Positions 33,886-47,034 are shown, numbered from the stretch's first letter. The stretch: DNA of 64,000 bases from Eupeodes corollae (GCF_945859685.1 NC_079147.1:99502315-99566314); one strand, 5' to 3'. Notes: generated by a model not told the origin, from the letters alone. Program-made: numbers and translations.

Positions 33886-35042
33886 TTAAATAGGCATTTG
33901 ATAAAGTCTGGCTTCTTGATCTCTTATCGAAAATGCGTTCTTTCGGTATCGACGAATCTCTTCTCCGTTGCATTAGGAATTTTTTTTCGAATCGTTCAAT
34001 AAAAGTTGTTTTGGACAGATTCAATTCTGAAACTAATATAATAAACGCTGGTGTGCCCCAGGGCTCCGTTTTGTCTCCGACCCTCTTCCTCATTTTTATA
34101 AATGATCTCCTGTCTGCTACTTCTAATCCAATACATTGTTCGCTGACGATAGCACTCTTAGCTTTTCATATTCGTTTCTAGACTCACAACCCTCCTCTTC
34201 GGATATGGAACTGCAACGGCAAAAAATGATTAGCTCAGCATTGTACAATGGGGAATAAAAAATCGTGTGGAATTTAATGCTTCGAAAACGCAATGCGTCC
34301 TTGTATTGTTACAGCGAGATAAACCCTCGTTGCCACTATCTATGAGTGGCACTTTCATCAACGAAACGGAAAATCTTGACATCCTCGGAATGTGCATCAG
34401 CAACCAGCTTTTATGGAGCGAGCACATACGCGATTTTGCCAAAAATGCCGCAAGATGTCTAGCTTTTTTGAGCCGTTGCAAAAAAATGTTCCCTCCGTCT
34501 GATCTGGCAACAATCTACAAAACCGATATACGTTCGAAATTTGAATATAACTCTCATCTCTGGGCTGGTGCTCCAGTAACTTATTTAAGCCTCTCGGACA
34601 GTATTCAAAAAAGAGTTTTTTAAATGATTGGTGACATTAACATCATCAACTCGTTTACATCACTCGTACATCGACGCAAGGTTTCTTGCCTCACCCTTTT
34701 TTACCGTTATTTTAACGGACTATGCTCTAGTGAAATAGCCAGTTGCATTCCTCCCCTTAATCAATTTAACCGTAATACCCGCGCTTCTGAGAATGCCCAT
34801 CAGTTTAACCTTGAGCCCATCTTCGGCCGATTCTTTCTTTAGTCGTACTACGCGAATGTGGAACGCCTTGCCACGCTCTATCTTTCCCTGTCATTGCAAT
34901 GTTCAGAAATTTAACACGAATGTACAACGACACCTCCTATCCAACCCTTTCCTCTTTTCCAAATGCTCACACTGTGTCTTTGGCATATTAAAGGTATACA
35001 AAACCCTTTTAGTGTTCGCTAAATATAAAAAAAAAAAAATAT
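33886..35042 (+). pseudogene. CR1-like LINE, 3' half
   Basis: Starts within RT at AFDKVW (33892), then SFGIDESLLRCIRNFFSNRS, NAGVPQGSVLSPTLFLIFIN, and a damaged catalytic box (IHCSLTIALLAF where the family has IHCFADDSTLSF). It continues with FNASKTQCVLV, LDILGMCISNQLLWSEHIRD, YNSHLWAGAPVTYLSL, RRKVSCLTLFYRYFNGLCS, and the C-terminus TTRMWNALPRSIFP, and ends in an A-rich tail near 35025-35042. One stop after the RT thumb and frame shifts around 34150-34260 and 34840 show decay. It shares the architecture of 54078-55271 but retains the true C-terminal end. Confidence 0.75.
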
Positions 35043-35045
35043 TAG

Positions 35046-35299
35046 TTAGGTGACGCAACTGTCCGCTAAGAACTAGGGCCTAGTGACTTCACAACTCTCA
35101 ATCATTTCTATGTGCTAGTAATGTTGCCAGGGATGGAGGGGACCTACAGTTTATATGCCGAATCCAAACGGCTAATTTGAGAAAGCACTTTTTCATGACA
35201 AGAGTTACTCTTGGGGAATTTGTCAATTCCTGGCAAGAGGAAAAAGCTTTAGATGGTGCAGGCAGGGATCGAAGCCAAGACCTCTTGCATGACAGGCCA
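35046..35299 (-). mobile_element. SINE, 5' truncated
   Basis: It begins with the inverted 3' end (GGTGACGCAACTGTCCGC) directly after the LINE tail. It runs to the B-box region (GCAGGGATCGAAGCCAAGAC). The tRNA head is cut where a HINE-like fragment starts at 35300. Confidence 0.7.
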
Positions 35300-36110
35300 A
35301 ATATTTTCTGTGAAATAAAATAAGTTTGAAGCCAAAATTTTTCAATTTTTAAAAAGTTATTTGAGTTGAAAATCAATTTTTACCAACTTGTATTAATTTT
35401 TTTTTTAGGTTTTTATTTTTTGTAAAAAAACCTGTCAATTCGATTTTTTTGAATGTTTTTCAGAATGTTGAAGACAATATTTTTTTAAAGATTAAATAAG
35501 TTTGAAGCCTAAATTTCAAGGTTTTGAAAAGATATTTGAATCGATATTAAATTTTTACCAACTTTGAGTAATGTTTTTTTTTTAGATTTTTATTTTTTAT
35601 AAAAACAAAACTGTCGATCCGATTTTTCGCAAAATTTTATTAGATGTCAAAAACATTATTTTCGTTGCGCAAAATTGTTTTGGGGATGAAATCATATTGA
35701 AGTCGTTAAATTTTGAAGACGACAAATTTTTTTGATTTATAAAAAACCGTTAAATGGATTTTTTTTCAAAAAATATATTTTTTTGATATCACATTACAAT
35801 ATATTATATAAAATTTAATTCAAGTCTTTAGCGTTTTTGGTTCGTAAGATATTTAGGGTTAACCAAAATTTTCACCTTTTTTTCAAACTGCTATGGTAAA
35901 AAAACCACCCACGCAGTTTTCTTGAGAGCCCTTTCTGCATCTTTCAGCCTTATTATCTGTATAACAAAATTTATTGGAAATCCATATCTTTTCTGGTTCT
36001 TGAGCTATGGACGACAAAAAAACGTCGCGAAAGTACTGAAACGTCGAGAAAAATGTCAAAATTTTCAATTTGACAAATCGGACCAGTACAATAACTTCCT
36101 ATGGGAAGTT
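35300..36110 (-). repeat. HINE-like repeat, copy G, 3' truncated
   Basis: From array units through the inverse ACGT tract region to AACTTCCTATGGGAAGTT (36093-36110). The 3' hairpin end is missing, and the ACGT tract has been lost (AACGTCGCGAAAGTAC only). Confidence 0.7.
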
Positions 36111-36344
36111 AAAAAACAATAAGTAATTTATACAAAATTTAATTGACCTTTTTTTAAAAACCTTAAAATGTTTGTACCGGTCCAAAATGAGAAGACTTTT
36201 TAGGTAGCGTTAACGACCTATACATGTATATATGTATATAGCTCTCCACAATAATTCAGTTCTTTTGGAATATATTTTCGAATTTTTTCTGGTGTTAATG
36301 CAAAAAATAATTTAGTAAATTTTATTGCATATTTTGATGTTATT

Positions 36345-36515
36345 TATGTTAAACTTAATTAAGTTAAAGTCGATATCACTGCTAGTCCTTGAAATACGTG
36401 TAAACGTTCACATAGACAAGAGGTCTCTCTTAAAATTTGTGATTTAGATTCTAGGGACTTTGAAACGTCCAGTACTTTCAAAATTTTTAATAGCATTCAG
36501 TGAGGAGTTAAAAAG
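36345..36515 (-). repeat. HINE-like repeat, very diverged 5' end
   Basis: Retains a degenerate order of family words (AAGTCGATATCACTG, TCTAGGGACTTTGAAACGTC, CAAAATTTTTAAT, GAGGAGTTAAAA). Confidence 0.4.
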
Positions 36516-38685
36516 AAATAAATTCTATTAGGTATATGTAAATATGCACTCAGCTTCGGAAAACAATAAGATCTAAAATTAAACCCGGTTGCAAAAACGG
36601 AATAAGGTCATAATAACAATGTGTATATTTGAAATAATATTTGAGCATTTCATTAAAATACAATGCCATTAGTCGTAGGCTCAAAAATCATTTCTGGAAA
36701 CCAATGTAAAATGAGGACCTATCTACTCTTATAAAAATGAGATAGAATAATTAATTGAACAAGTTGGAATTTAAAAGCCATATAGAAAAGAAAAAAGAAA
36801 TAATATTTAAAAATTACGTGATTACTTTCTTCCAATATTTTTATTTATGCCATTAGAGAATTAAATTATCCATAAGACCCACCATTTACTTGAAGTCGGT
36901 ACCAACTCCACCTACCCATCGATTTATGAAGTTTAGCATTCAGTTCAAGTATAACAATCATCATATTAAATCTCATGATGGCATGGCGTGTGTTTTTGAT
37001 AAGTACCTACTTACTTACGCCTACGCACAATTTCCCCCACCACACCGTTTTGTATAAAGCAAACAACCTGCTGTTATCTGTTCAAATTTTTAATTGTCCT
37101 TGAAGACCAATTTATTTAAGGATCACATATTGTTTGCGGTTCATTTAGACATCCAGAGTCTTGAGTCCTTGAGTAATAAAAATGAAGAACGAACGATAAA
37201 AAAAGTGATTTGTCTGCTTTTAAAGTCGTCCTCTGTGGGTTGGGTTAACTCTCAACTCTCTGCTATTACTTCCACGTGTAAGGTTAGATAAACATTAACG
37301 ACATCCTTTATAAAAGGCATTTCTATATAAGTTTAATGATTTGGGGGTTGACAAAATCTGGATTAAAATTGCTTCTTTTATTATAATGTTTTTGGTTTTG
37401 TCACAAGCACAACTTTCTCTCAAGGATACTGTACGACATACATATGAACGTAATGTACTGAAATAAAATGATAGACATCAACAAATTTAAGATTATTGTA
37501 AAAGGTACCAACATATAACTTTGACCTAAACACATGAATTTAGAAATGGTTCTTTAATACTCTGCCTTTGGAAATTGAGGAAATAAAAACTTGAGAAAGT
37601 AAAAATGTTGAGTTTTATCTTTGTTTGATTTTATTAAATTTTAACTTTTTTGAACCAATCAACCTTTTTTCTTCTCAGGGGTTTTGGCTTTTTTTCTATT
37701 AAATTTCAGTAATTCAGAAATTCTCACAGTCTAGACATTGATGCTGTCTTTTGATGGCAATGTGATGTATCGTTAGGTGCCTCGGGACGCGTCGCGTCGC
37801 ATCGCAACAATAGCAAGTCTGTGAGAATAGCAGCTTTGTATATACAAAATAATAAAATAACAGACATAAACTTGTGTAGACAGCATAGTTATATATTTTA
37901 AAAGGTAATTGGTAAACTGTAAATTTTATATTTCAAAAGTCGATTCAATATATGGTATCTCAGTTCTTTTCCTTGAACAATCGTAATTGGGTACTGTTTT
38001 CAGATCACTTAAGAAACAAAAATAGGTTAAAAATGCGCTTCACGTCCTTTCAACAAAAGAATAATTGATTTTAAAAAAGTATGCAATGCATTGAAGTTAA
38101 TTATGTTTTCAACATTACTGGAAGGTTTGAATTTTATATTTTGAACTTGAATGTGAAATAAGGCTACATTTCAACAGTTGGTCTTTTTACACTTAAGCAA
38201 AATTAAATAAAAACAACATACTGAAAATTAGCCCTATTCCACGTTTCTAAAGTAAAATGAGGCCAATTTTTGTCGAAGTAAATTAGAGCCGAATTATTTT
38301 GAGAAAGAAGACCAACTTATTTTTAATAATTTAATAATTTGGCATTATTTCAAATTTCCAAGTGTCGTACTGCTGAAAATTGGCTTTGAAAGTTGGTTTT
38401 ATTTCACTTGGCCTTAATTCACTGCACTCCGTTATTTTTCGAAGAGATAATCACGATCAACCTTAAGGCTTTTTTAGGCCACGTAAAATATAAGCTTCAC
38501 AATCGATTCAAGCACTTACAGTATTGGGTAATTTATCGAGGAGATGCAGCTGCAATTGTGCGAATTGGCTAACGTCGTTCTTATAAGAACATAAAACTTA
38601 AGTGACTTTATAATTCGAAGAGTTTGAAATCAATACAAAAGTGTTTAAATCCGGAACTCTTGAAAACAATAGGATCAGTTGCTAT
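36516..38685. other. No identifiable feature
   Basis: AT-rich. 38440-38560 resembles 41900-42020 (both contain TTGATTCAAGCACTT or close), hinting at another unnamed repeat upstream of the LINE. Confidence 0.35.
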
Positions 38686-38689
38686 CAAG

Positions 38690-39747
38690 CTGGCTTCCGA
38701 TCAAAACCAAACAAATTCGTAAAATCTTATGAGAAGATTCTTCAAAACAATATTGTATTTTCCCAAAATGGCTCAAGCAATTCGGAAACTTAAAATGTCA
38801 AACAGGCGTTCCTCATGGCTGTTTTTTAAGTCCGTTGTTATTTTCGTTATTTATTAATGATGTTGAATATCACATTCCAGAAGGTATTACGACAGGTGAT
38901 GTTGATATTAAAGTCCTAATTTATGCAGACGATTTCGTTATCATGTCAGATAACACACATGCTCTACAACTTCAAATCAATAAATTACAAAAGTACTAGT
39001 TGGGATATCAAAATAAATACATAGTTCGAAGTCTAAAATTATGGTCAGATCATGAACAGATCGAGTCGGAACTGGACTCTTTGGGACGATTTTATCGAAG
39101 TTGTGGATGAATTTAAATATCTTGGTTATATACTTACATATAACTTAAATATTCATGCACATGCTAGAGAAAAAATCGAAAGTTGTCAAAACTGCTTTAA
39201 ACAGTATGTGGATTACAAATTTTAAGTCTTCAACGCTTTAGCCTCTGCTATGGTAATGAAATATACGGTTATGAGCATTCAGAAAAACTAGAAAATGTCT
39301 AAAGATGTTTTTTTCAAACGGATTTTCAGGGTACCTAAGAGCAACCCTAATTATGCTATCCATACTAAGTGTTTTTTTTTAAGTTTTAAGATAAGTTTTG
39401 GTAGAAGTTACAGCCCAGCAAAAAACTGGTATAACCTAGCAGTTTTTAATGAGTTTCCGATCACATTGCTAACCGATATTAAAAATGTCTTTAGCTCGCA
39501 TAGACCAGAGGAATTGTATGGAAACGTCAAAGACGTTCATCAACAATTAAGTCATACCCTAGATAAAAACAATCATTGCAGAGAAGAGTTTTCAGTTTCA
39601 GAAATGAGCATGATTTCCAAAGCCAGAACCGAAACACTAAAGTTGAATTATAAATCTGATATAAATCGTGTTTGTTGGTTTGCAACCTTGATCGGAATGA
39701 AAATATCGAAATTTGTAGCGTTGTGTCAAATCTTACAGGAAATCCGC
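38690..39747 (+). pseudogene. LINE RT fragment, family not assigned
   Basis: YQAGFRSKPNK (about 38686-38720), QTGVPHGCFLSPLLFSLFIN (38803-38862), DIKVLIYADDFVIMSD (YADD 38922-38933), EFKYLGYIL (about 39112-39138) and a C-terminal segment FFKRIFRVPKSNPNYAIHTK (39307-39366). The order is RT palm, fingers, thumb and C-terminal region of a non-LTR reverse transcriptase. Indels and stops separate the pieces. The last ~27 residues of the 39295-39828 frame come from the adjacent HINE-like repeat, so that frame is a chimera. Confidence 0.7.
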
Positions 39748-40581
39748 AAAAACGGACCGTTGGATTTTTATAAAAGAAAACTACTGAATATCGAAAACAA
39801 TATTTCATGTGAAATGGAAAAAGTTTGAAGACAATATTTTTAATTTTTGAAAAGCTATTTGAGTCGAAAGTAATTTTGTACCAAGTACCAAGTAGGTTTT
39901 AAGTTTTTTTGTAAGAAAACTGTCAATTCGATTTTTCTCAAAATTATACTGAATATTAACAACAATATTTCTTAATAGATAAAAGTTGTTTAAAGCCAAT
40001 AGCTCAAAGTTTTGAAAAGATATTTGAGTCGAATTTCAATTTTTACCAACTTTAAGTAATGTTTTTTAGGTTTTTATTTTTTATAAAAAAAACTGTCAAT
40101 TCGATTTCTATCAAAATTTTACCAAGGGTTAAAAGTTGTTTTGGAGATAAAATCATTTTGTATTCGTAAAATTTTCGAGGTGAAAATTTGTTTTCTTCAG
40201 TTTTTTTTCATTTGCAAAAAAAACCGTTAATTGTTTTTTTTTAAAACAAAAATTACTTGATCGGTATCACGTTACAATATATTATAAAAAATTTAATTCA
40301 AGTCTCTAGCGTTTTTTTTTCCTAAGATATTTAGGGTTAACCAATATTTTCTCCTTTTTTTAAACTGCTATTTTAAAAATACCGCCACGCTATTTTCTTG
40401 AGAGCCCTTTCTGCTTTTTTATCGGTTTAACAAAATTTATTTGAAGTCGATACCTTTTCTGGTTCTGGTATGGACAACAAAGAAAAAACCTCGCGGACGT
40501 AGGGACCTTTAAACGTCGAGAAATGTCAAAGTTTTCAATTTGCCAAATCGGACCTATTACAATAACTTGCTATGATAAGTT
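39748..40581 (-). repeat. HINE-like repeat, copy H, 3' truncated
   Basis: Begins inside the region before the 3' hairpin (ACGGACCGTTGGATTTTTAT) and ends at the mutated start hairpin AACTTGCTATGATAAGTT (40564-40581). Confidence 0.7.
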
Positions 40582-40585
40582 CAAA

Positions 40586-41641
40586 ACATTAGAACAGATG
40601 GCTTGAATACCGACCTCTTCAAATCATCTTGAGATAGTTTGGTTAGGAGCATGCACCAACTTATCTGTAAGATATTGTCGGAAGAAAGCATGCGCGATGA
40701 AAAGAAAAAAAGAGACCCTCTTAACTATACAAGCTTCAGAGGCACCAGTCTACTTAACATCGCTTACAAAATCTTTTCTGTCATAATAATATGTGAGCAT
40801 CTAAAACCCATCGTCAACAACATTATAGGTCCTTATCAGTGTAGTTTTAGATCAAAAAAGTTCATGAAGAATTCGCGCTGCTCTCTAAAGGTTGCAAACG
40901 AGTTAACCTAACCTTTCGACGACAAAAAAGTATTTAAACAAGAACATCGTTCTTAAAATAATATTACACAGCTTCCACGTCAACAAAGTCTGACTAATTA
41001 CTTGGATATGCTGAAGTCGCGGTGTCAATGGAACTTTTTTGTGAGTATTGAGGCAGAAGCAGCAAAAAAAAGTTTAATTTTCAATGAAGGCAAGACAAAG
41101 TACATGCTTCCATCAAGAAACCTATACCACCAAAATCTCGGTCAAAAGGTCACTATCGACAGACGTAACGAAGAATTACTCTTGCTTACCGCTGCCTTGG
41201 GCTAACAAAGCAATTGAGTAGTGAAGCCCTCTCTTCAGCGACCAAAGTGTAGTTTTATAGGAACCCCATCATACCCGTCTATAGATTATTAAAGCACCTT
41301 GCCACCTTGGTTCGTTTTGAGAGAAAAGTTATTTGCGTGATATTCGGACCCGTATGCATAGAAGGTGAGTGAAGGAGAAGATATAAAGTCGAGCTGGGGT
41401 GTGCACCGACGCATGTAGACTTAGCCAGAAGAATAAAAGTCCAACAACTGAGTTGGCTGGGCAACGCACGTAGAACGAATGGCAACCCTTTGCTCCGTCC
41501 GGAAAATCTTCGTCTCCACAGTCCACACACGGAATAGCGCAGAAGAGAAAGACCGTGGATCAGGTGGAATGCACAAGTGGAAAGTGAGCTCACCCAGTTT
41601 GGAGTTCACACAGGACTATAGCGTCAATTTAAGTAAGTTAT
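40586..41641 (+). pseudogene. RTE-like LINE (second family), internally deleted
   Basis: Begins in the pre-RT region: SMHQLICKILSEESM (40648-40692), LNIAYKIFSV and IIGPYQCSFRSKKF. An internal deletion removes most of the palm including YADD. It then continues with EAEAAKKSLIFNEGKTKYML (41047-41106), RFERKVICVIFGPVCIEG and VQQLSWLGN (41310-41465). The 3' end shows GTTCACACAGGACTATAGCG and a short TTAAGTAAGTTA tail (to 41641). It starts four bases after the HINE-like copy ends. Confidence 0.75.
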
Positions 41642-41656
41642 CAAGAATTTTTAACA

Positions 41657-41734
41657 ACTTTGGTAAACGTACCATTTTTGATAGGCTTTTCTGGTACTTT
41701 GGTAAACGTACCATTTTTGATAGGGTTTTCTGGC
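41657..41734 (+). repeat. 39-bp tandem duplication
   Basis: Two adjacent 39-base units starting ACTTTGGTAAACGTACC differ at two positions (GGC/GGG and the last base). The length is a multiple of three, but the enclosing frame is not a real gene. Confidence 0.85.
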
Positions 41735-41741
41735 ATAAGCT

Positions 41742-44700
41742 TAAGAGATTTGTTGTCTGCTCATAAAATATAAAAAAAATTCCCAAATTCACGAACTTAA
41801 TATTTGTATAAGGGATTTTTGAATATGTATATTGTTTTATAATAAAAGTTTTAATTTAGTTCTTGATCATTTTTGACATTTAATAACTGATAGAGTTATT
41901 TCTCAAAGAGGTTATCACAATTGACAATTAGATTTTTTTCCTTGTGACCTCGTGAAGTATACGTAATACAGCTCCACATTTGATTCAAGCACTTTACGAT
42001 AAAATTCGTGAAGTTATCGATAAGATACGGCTGTAATGAAAACTATAAATGAAACCCTTATAGATAATAAAAGGTATAGAATAAAAGTGCATACATTTTG
42101 GGATCCAGCTTGAGGCTTTTAAAATTGTTCTTAGTTGTATACGAATAACATTGACCCCACCAATCAAAGAGGAAGACCCGAGAAATAATAATATAAAGGG
42201 CAGAACTATCACAAGTGCCCTTACAAAAGTCTTAAAAATATTACGCACCTTATCAAAACATTCAGATGGTGTTGTTCCTGCTTATAAGAAGAAAGTCAAA
42301 ACAAGACCTGTAAAATTCAGAGGTGATTCCAAAATGGATATACAAGAGATATTTTAGAATATCTGTGCACATCGATTTTTGTACATGAAAAAGGTCTTAG
42401 AAACGAAGGATACCAGAAAGTTTTGAGAGTGATCGCCTTCTATTTGTTTTTTTTTTTCAATATCATTTTAAATTCAATGCTTTTGTTTAAGGAAAATTTA
42501 AATTGATTAATTCCAGACCTTTAACATTTCCTTAAATATTTATTTTTCGATATTATAAACCACGGACTTAAGCATCCATAAGACACTACTATGCGATTAA
42601 AATGGTTGTCCTTTTGACTTTGGCCTAAAACTTACAAGAATATGTTTCCATTAAATTTCACAAAAAAAAATAATTAAAAGACACAATAAAACTGAAAATG
42701 GAAATATCGACCGATTTACTGACCACCAAACATGCAACAGCTTTCATACAAAAATTCTTAGAAAAGAGAACTTTGACAACACAAAAGAGCTGTTATATAC
42801 CAAACAAAGCTATTTCCCAGAAAATATTGTTGATAACCATTTTGCTGAGTAAAATTCTGAGTAAGCTTAAGTAGTTAAGCAAATTTGTTTTACTCACATA
42901 TCAATCTATATATGGACCTCCATCAACATCACTAACTTAACCTTTTAATGCAACTTATTATCATTTATTGAAGTTTGTATTGGGTATTTCTTAAGAGCTT
43001 AAGAACGTTAAAAAAAACCTAATACAACACAGGAATATTTTAGAATTGCTCTATTTTAATAATGTGGTAGAAAATTTCGTGGAATTAATTTGGAAATGTG
43101 ATTTCTAGAAACCTATTTTCGTCACAATCAATGTTGACGGGTTGTTGGCAAAAACCAAAGATTTAAAATAACCCCATAAAAAGTAATCGAGAAGCATAAA
43201 GTCGCACGAACGAAACTGTCGAAACTTATTCAGGTAAAAAGAAATCACTTGCAAGAAGTCTCGATTTCAATACATTTTCGAAAGGAAATATGATTATCAT
43301 TTGAGTACACATTAAAATTGAGAACTTACACAAGTAAAATGTCCTTAAATAAAAATTGAGATTTATATAAAAATAAACGGAATTATTCCATAAAGAGGCA
43401 GAATATGCTCCTTCGCATAATAACATCCTCATTATCACGAAATAAGTCTTATTTCTATACAATTTAATCTTTTTTCATTTCTTAATAACTGCTCACCAAT
43501 ATCTTGCTAAAAGTCCTTTAGAAGTTGTCAATATATGAAATTGTAACATTTATAAGGGTCTTTCAATTTTATGGCCCATTATTTGCTCAATGATTTTCTG
43601 AATCCGATTAAATTCCATACGTTTTCATTGATTCTGATGAGCTTATCGAACTTAGGTAAGGTACCTAAGTATATTTTTCTCCTCATCCTCACTCCCTATT
43701 CCTTCCGACTTGGTGAAAAGTTCAGAATATACTCAATTTACCTTGAAATATAAACCACAAAGCTTCATAAAATATAGGTAAGGTATTTCTCCTAATAAAA
43801 TAAGTCGGAACTTAATGTATATCTACCACTATATCTAGCTCTAGCTTCTATACAAAATACTCGTACATATACTTACATATTTTATGATGGTAATGCAGTC
43901 AAGCATATTTTATGATCCTAACTCCTAACCAACCGGAAATTACTTCACGATTGCTATAATTGCTATGATGCTTATGATATTCGGCATTATTTTAACCCAC
44001 AAGAATATGCTTTACCTCCTACATAAGAAATAACATTGGTTAAAGCCTATCGAAGAGTTCGAAGGAAGCCAATCTTATTACGTATTTCCCTCCGTCTATT
44101 ATAGAGTTGTGGAGGTATGTTAAGAAATCAAGGTGAATTTCAGTAGATTTCCTGCAATACTTTAGTCTAAAGAAATAATAAGATTTTTCGATTTAGATTT
44201 TCCTATAATAATTATAGCAAATTCTAAAAAACGACTTTTGGTTGGTTTACTCGAGAAAAGATGCTAATTTTTTCTCGTGACGTGGAAAAGTGACTCTATT
44301 CTTCGGAATTCTTTAAGCAATAAAAACTAAAGGTTTCTGTAAGCCTCAGTTTTTCACCTCTTAAAAAAACACTTTCAAATTTAATGAAGTATCACAAGCA
44401 AATTAGATTTCATTTTAAGAATAGGCTTAAATATTTTGATGGATATTGAATCTGTCACTTATTTAATATTCATACAAATATTTATTGATTATTTAAGGTG
44501 CTTCACCACAATTATTAAATTTATCAAAAATATAACTTTTAAAATTCACATCGTCAAAGAAATCTGGATTATGTACATAATATCTATCAAACTACCTTAC
44601 AAGTTTTACAGTGTAATTTGTACATAAGTCTGGCTGGTTTTAAGTGTTGTTAACATGTGTTTTCAGGACTTAATTGACCTTCAAAAATAAACGAAAAAAC

Positions 44701-44765
44701 TTAAACATCTGTGTTTCCGAATTATTTGTTGTCAAAGCATATTGAAATATTAAATTAAATTATTT
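41742..44765. other. No identifiable feature
   Basis: About 3 kb of AT-rich DNA with no motif I can support. Small frames (42151-42357, 43571-43753, 44436-44627) show no known domain. Confidence 0.4.
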
Positions 44766-44777
44766 ATATTTCATTCA
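44766..44777 (+). repeat. Target-site duplication of the SINE (left)
   Basis: ATATTTCATTCA; an identical copy lies at 45095-45106. Confidence 0.75.
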
Positions 44778-45094
44778 TATAGTACCCGTGGCATGATGGT
44801 TAGTGCGTTGGACTGTCATGCAAGGGTCTTGGGTTCAATCCCTGCCTGTGCCACCTTAATTTAAAATAAAATTAATTTTCGCGGGTACTGCCTCTTGCGA
44901 GGAATTGACAAATCCTTCAAGAGTAATTCTTGTCATGAAAAAGTGCTTTCTCAAACTAGCCGTTCGGATTCGGCTTTAAATTGTAGGTCCCTTCCATTCC
45001 TGACAACAGTACTCGCACACAGGAATGGTTGAGAGTTGTAAGTAACTAGGCCCTGGTTCACAACGGACTGTTGCGCCACCCCATTTGATTTTTG
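44778..45094 (+). mobile_element. SINE, tRNA-derived, full length reference copy
   Basis: About 317 bp between perfect 12-bp duplications. The tRNA-like head (44782-44855) has an A box around TGGCATGATGGTTAG (44789-44803) and a B box GGTTCAATCC (44832-44841). The segment GGACTGTCATGC aligns with the anticodon arm of tRNA-Asp (GTC), so that tRNA is the likely source. The body contains GAAAAAGTGCTTTCTC and GCCGTTCGGATTCGG. The 3' end, GGTTCACAACGGACTG followed by TTGCGCCACC, matches the 3' end of the RTE-like LINE at 29321-29353. Transcription would be by RNA polymerase III; the element encodes no protein. Confidence 0.85.
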
Positions 45095-45106
45095 ATATTT
45101 CATTCA

Positions 45107-45505
45107 CTTAAAAAAGTTTTCAAAATAAATTCCAATTGCTCTACTTTCTTAAATAGTATTTTTATGAATTTTAATATCTTTTTTTTAAAAGTTATAGGAT
45201 TTGTCTAAAAGATGATCGTGTTGAAGAAAAATAAAATAATCTTGAAGGGTTCCAGTCTTTTAAATTGTAAACACATGCATCATTTTCAATACTTTAAAAA
45301 CTTTTGTTCTCTTATTCGCTTTTAATTATTATAAACGAATTTTAAAATCTAGTACGTTTTCAAGAGAGTTTATTGTTCATAGATATTATAGATTATTTTT
45401 AAGTACTGACATTCTGAATCTGAAAATCTGAATCTAAAAGAATCAAATTGAAAAATAATGTAGTAAATGTAAATATAAAATTTTTAATTTCTGAATGATA
45501 AAGCT
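45107..45505. other. No identifiable feature
   Basis: AT-rich spacer. Confidence 0.4.
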
Positions 45506-46236
45506 AAAAATAAAGGGTGGTTAAATTTTAAGGACCGATGTTGAATGTGAACAAGGGCGGATCCAGACTTCCAATCAGGTTCAGACTTTTAACATATGGA
45601 CGAGTTCTTACTCACAAGTTGTCCAATAAGGTACAGTCCATAAAAATTTAGTCGGCTTTCTACGAATGCAAGCATTCCAAGATTCCAGAAATTTTCTAAA
45701 TATGTCATATTTTAAAGCAAAACACAATAGTTTAGAGGTTTTGTGTTGCTTGTACGCAGAAATGTAAGAAATTGTTTTGAAACTTAGCTTTTTTCGACAA
45801 AGAATATATTCATTTTTGTTGCCATTTCTAAAAATGCGAAAAAATGCTACAAAAATTCAAAAACCCAGAATATAAGAAAGAATCTGATATCAAGTTCTTT
45901 CTGGCTTTTTTGACGTAGTTTTTTTTTTGACTTTATCGCTATTAGTCTGCTTACTCGTAGATTGAAGCTGTTGGTAAAAATGTTTTGATCTCAAAGGAGT
46001 CAACAAAACTTAAAAATTGTAGAGAGAAAAAAGTTTTGTTCTCTGAATATAATTTGTTTGTACATAATTTCTCTGAATATAAAATAAAAACAAATGAAGG
46101 TAAAAAATAAGCTAGGAAGAAACTTTTATGTGGCAGCTTCAAAGCTTTTAAAACAATGGATGTAATCGTGCATAGTGTTTTAATTAGCCATTAATATAAC
46201 AAAAGTATCACTTTAGCTGTTTTTAAATGAATAAAT

Positions 46237-46328
46237 TGGGTGGCGCAACAGTCCGTTTGAGAACTAGGGCCTAGTGACTGACAACTCTCAACCATTCCTG
46301 TGTGCGAGTACTGTTGTCAGGGATGGGC
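46237..46328 (-). mobile_element. SINE 3' end fragment
   Basis: GGTGGCGCAACAGTCCG...CTAGGGCCTAGTGACTG...GTTGTCAGGGATGG is the inverted 3' third of the family. Confidence 0.7.
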
Positions 46329-47034
46329 TGTTTTTGGGAAATTTTTATTCTTAAAATTCGTGTTTAAATGTCAGTTCTAGAACATCTAAAGGCAAATTCA
46401 CTTCAAAAAGTAGATTTCTTTAATTTTGTACTATCTTCAAAGTTTTATTCAACAGAAAATCAATTTTGAACTTGATAATTTCTTTGAAAATGTCTTCTTT
46501 TTTTCAAATATTTCCTATATTTTAAGATTTAAAAATTATCCTGCAAACTGAGTTTTCCTCAAAAATTTAAATGCTATTTATTTCTCAACTTAATTTTTTG
46601 TTTGAAAATCATTACAGCGGGTTTTTTTTAAATAAATTTGTATATTTGCAATTTTTAAATTGTGTCTTTAAATAATGTTTTGTTTATGTATGCAGTTATA
46701 TAGTGCTTATAATTTATATATTTTAAATTTCTTTAAAAATTTTCACAGTTTTCGAGATATCAAATTTTGTAAAAAATTATTATTATTTTTAAAATAAAAT
46801 TTTTGATCATCAAAAATCATCATCAATTTAAAAATTTGACCATAGACAAGAGCTTGCACTGAAAGAGATGATTATTGAAATCGGTTGATTAGTTGTTGAG
46901 AAAATTCGAAACAAGTAACGGATTTATTAGGGGCTGAATCTCAATAGGGTTTCAATAGGGTTAGACAGACAGACGGACGGAATCAGGAGACCCAATTTTT
47001 CATGACCCCTACAAATTCAAAAGTTGTGTTATTT

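Noticed and set aside
37775..37805. GC-rich CGTCGCGTCGCATCGC stretch as a regulatory site
   Set aside because: Short, single occurrence, no known motif or nearby gene.
44782..44855. A genuine tRNA-Asp gene
   Set aside because: Anticodon stem has mismatches, the 3' end is not tRNA-like, and the unit continues into the SINE body with target duplications on both sides.
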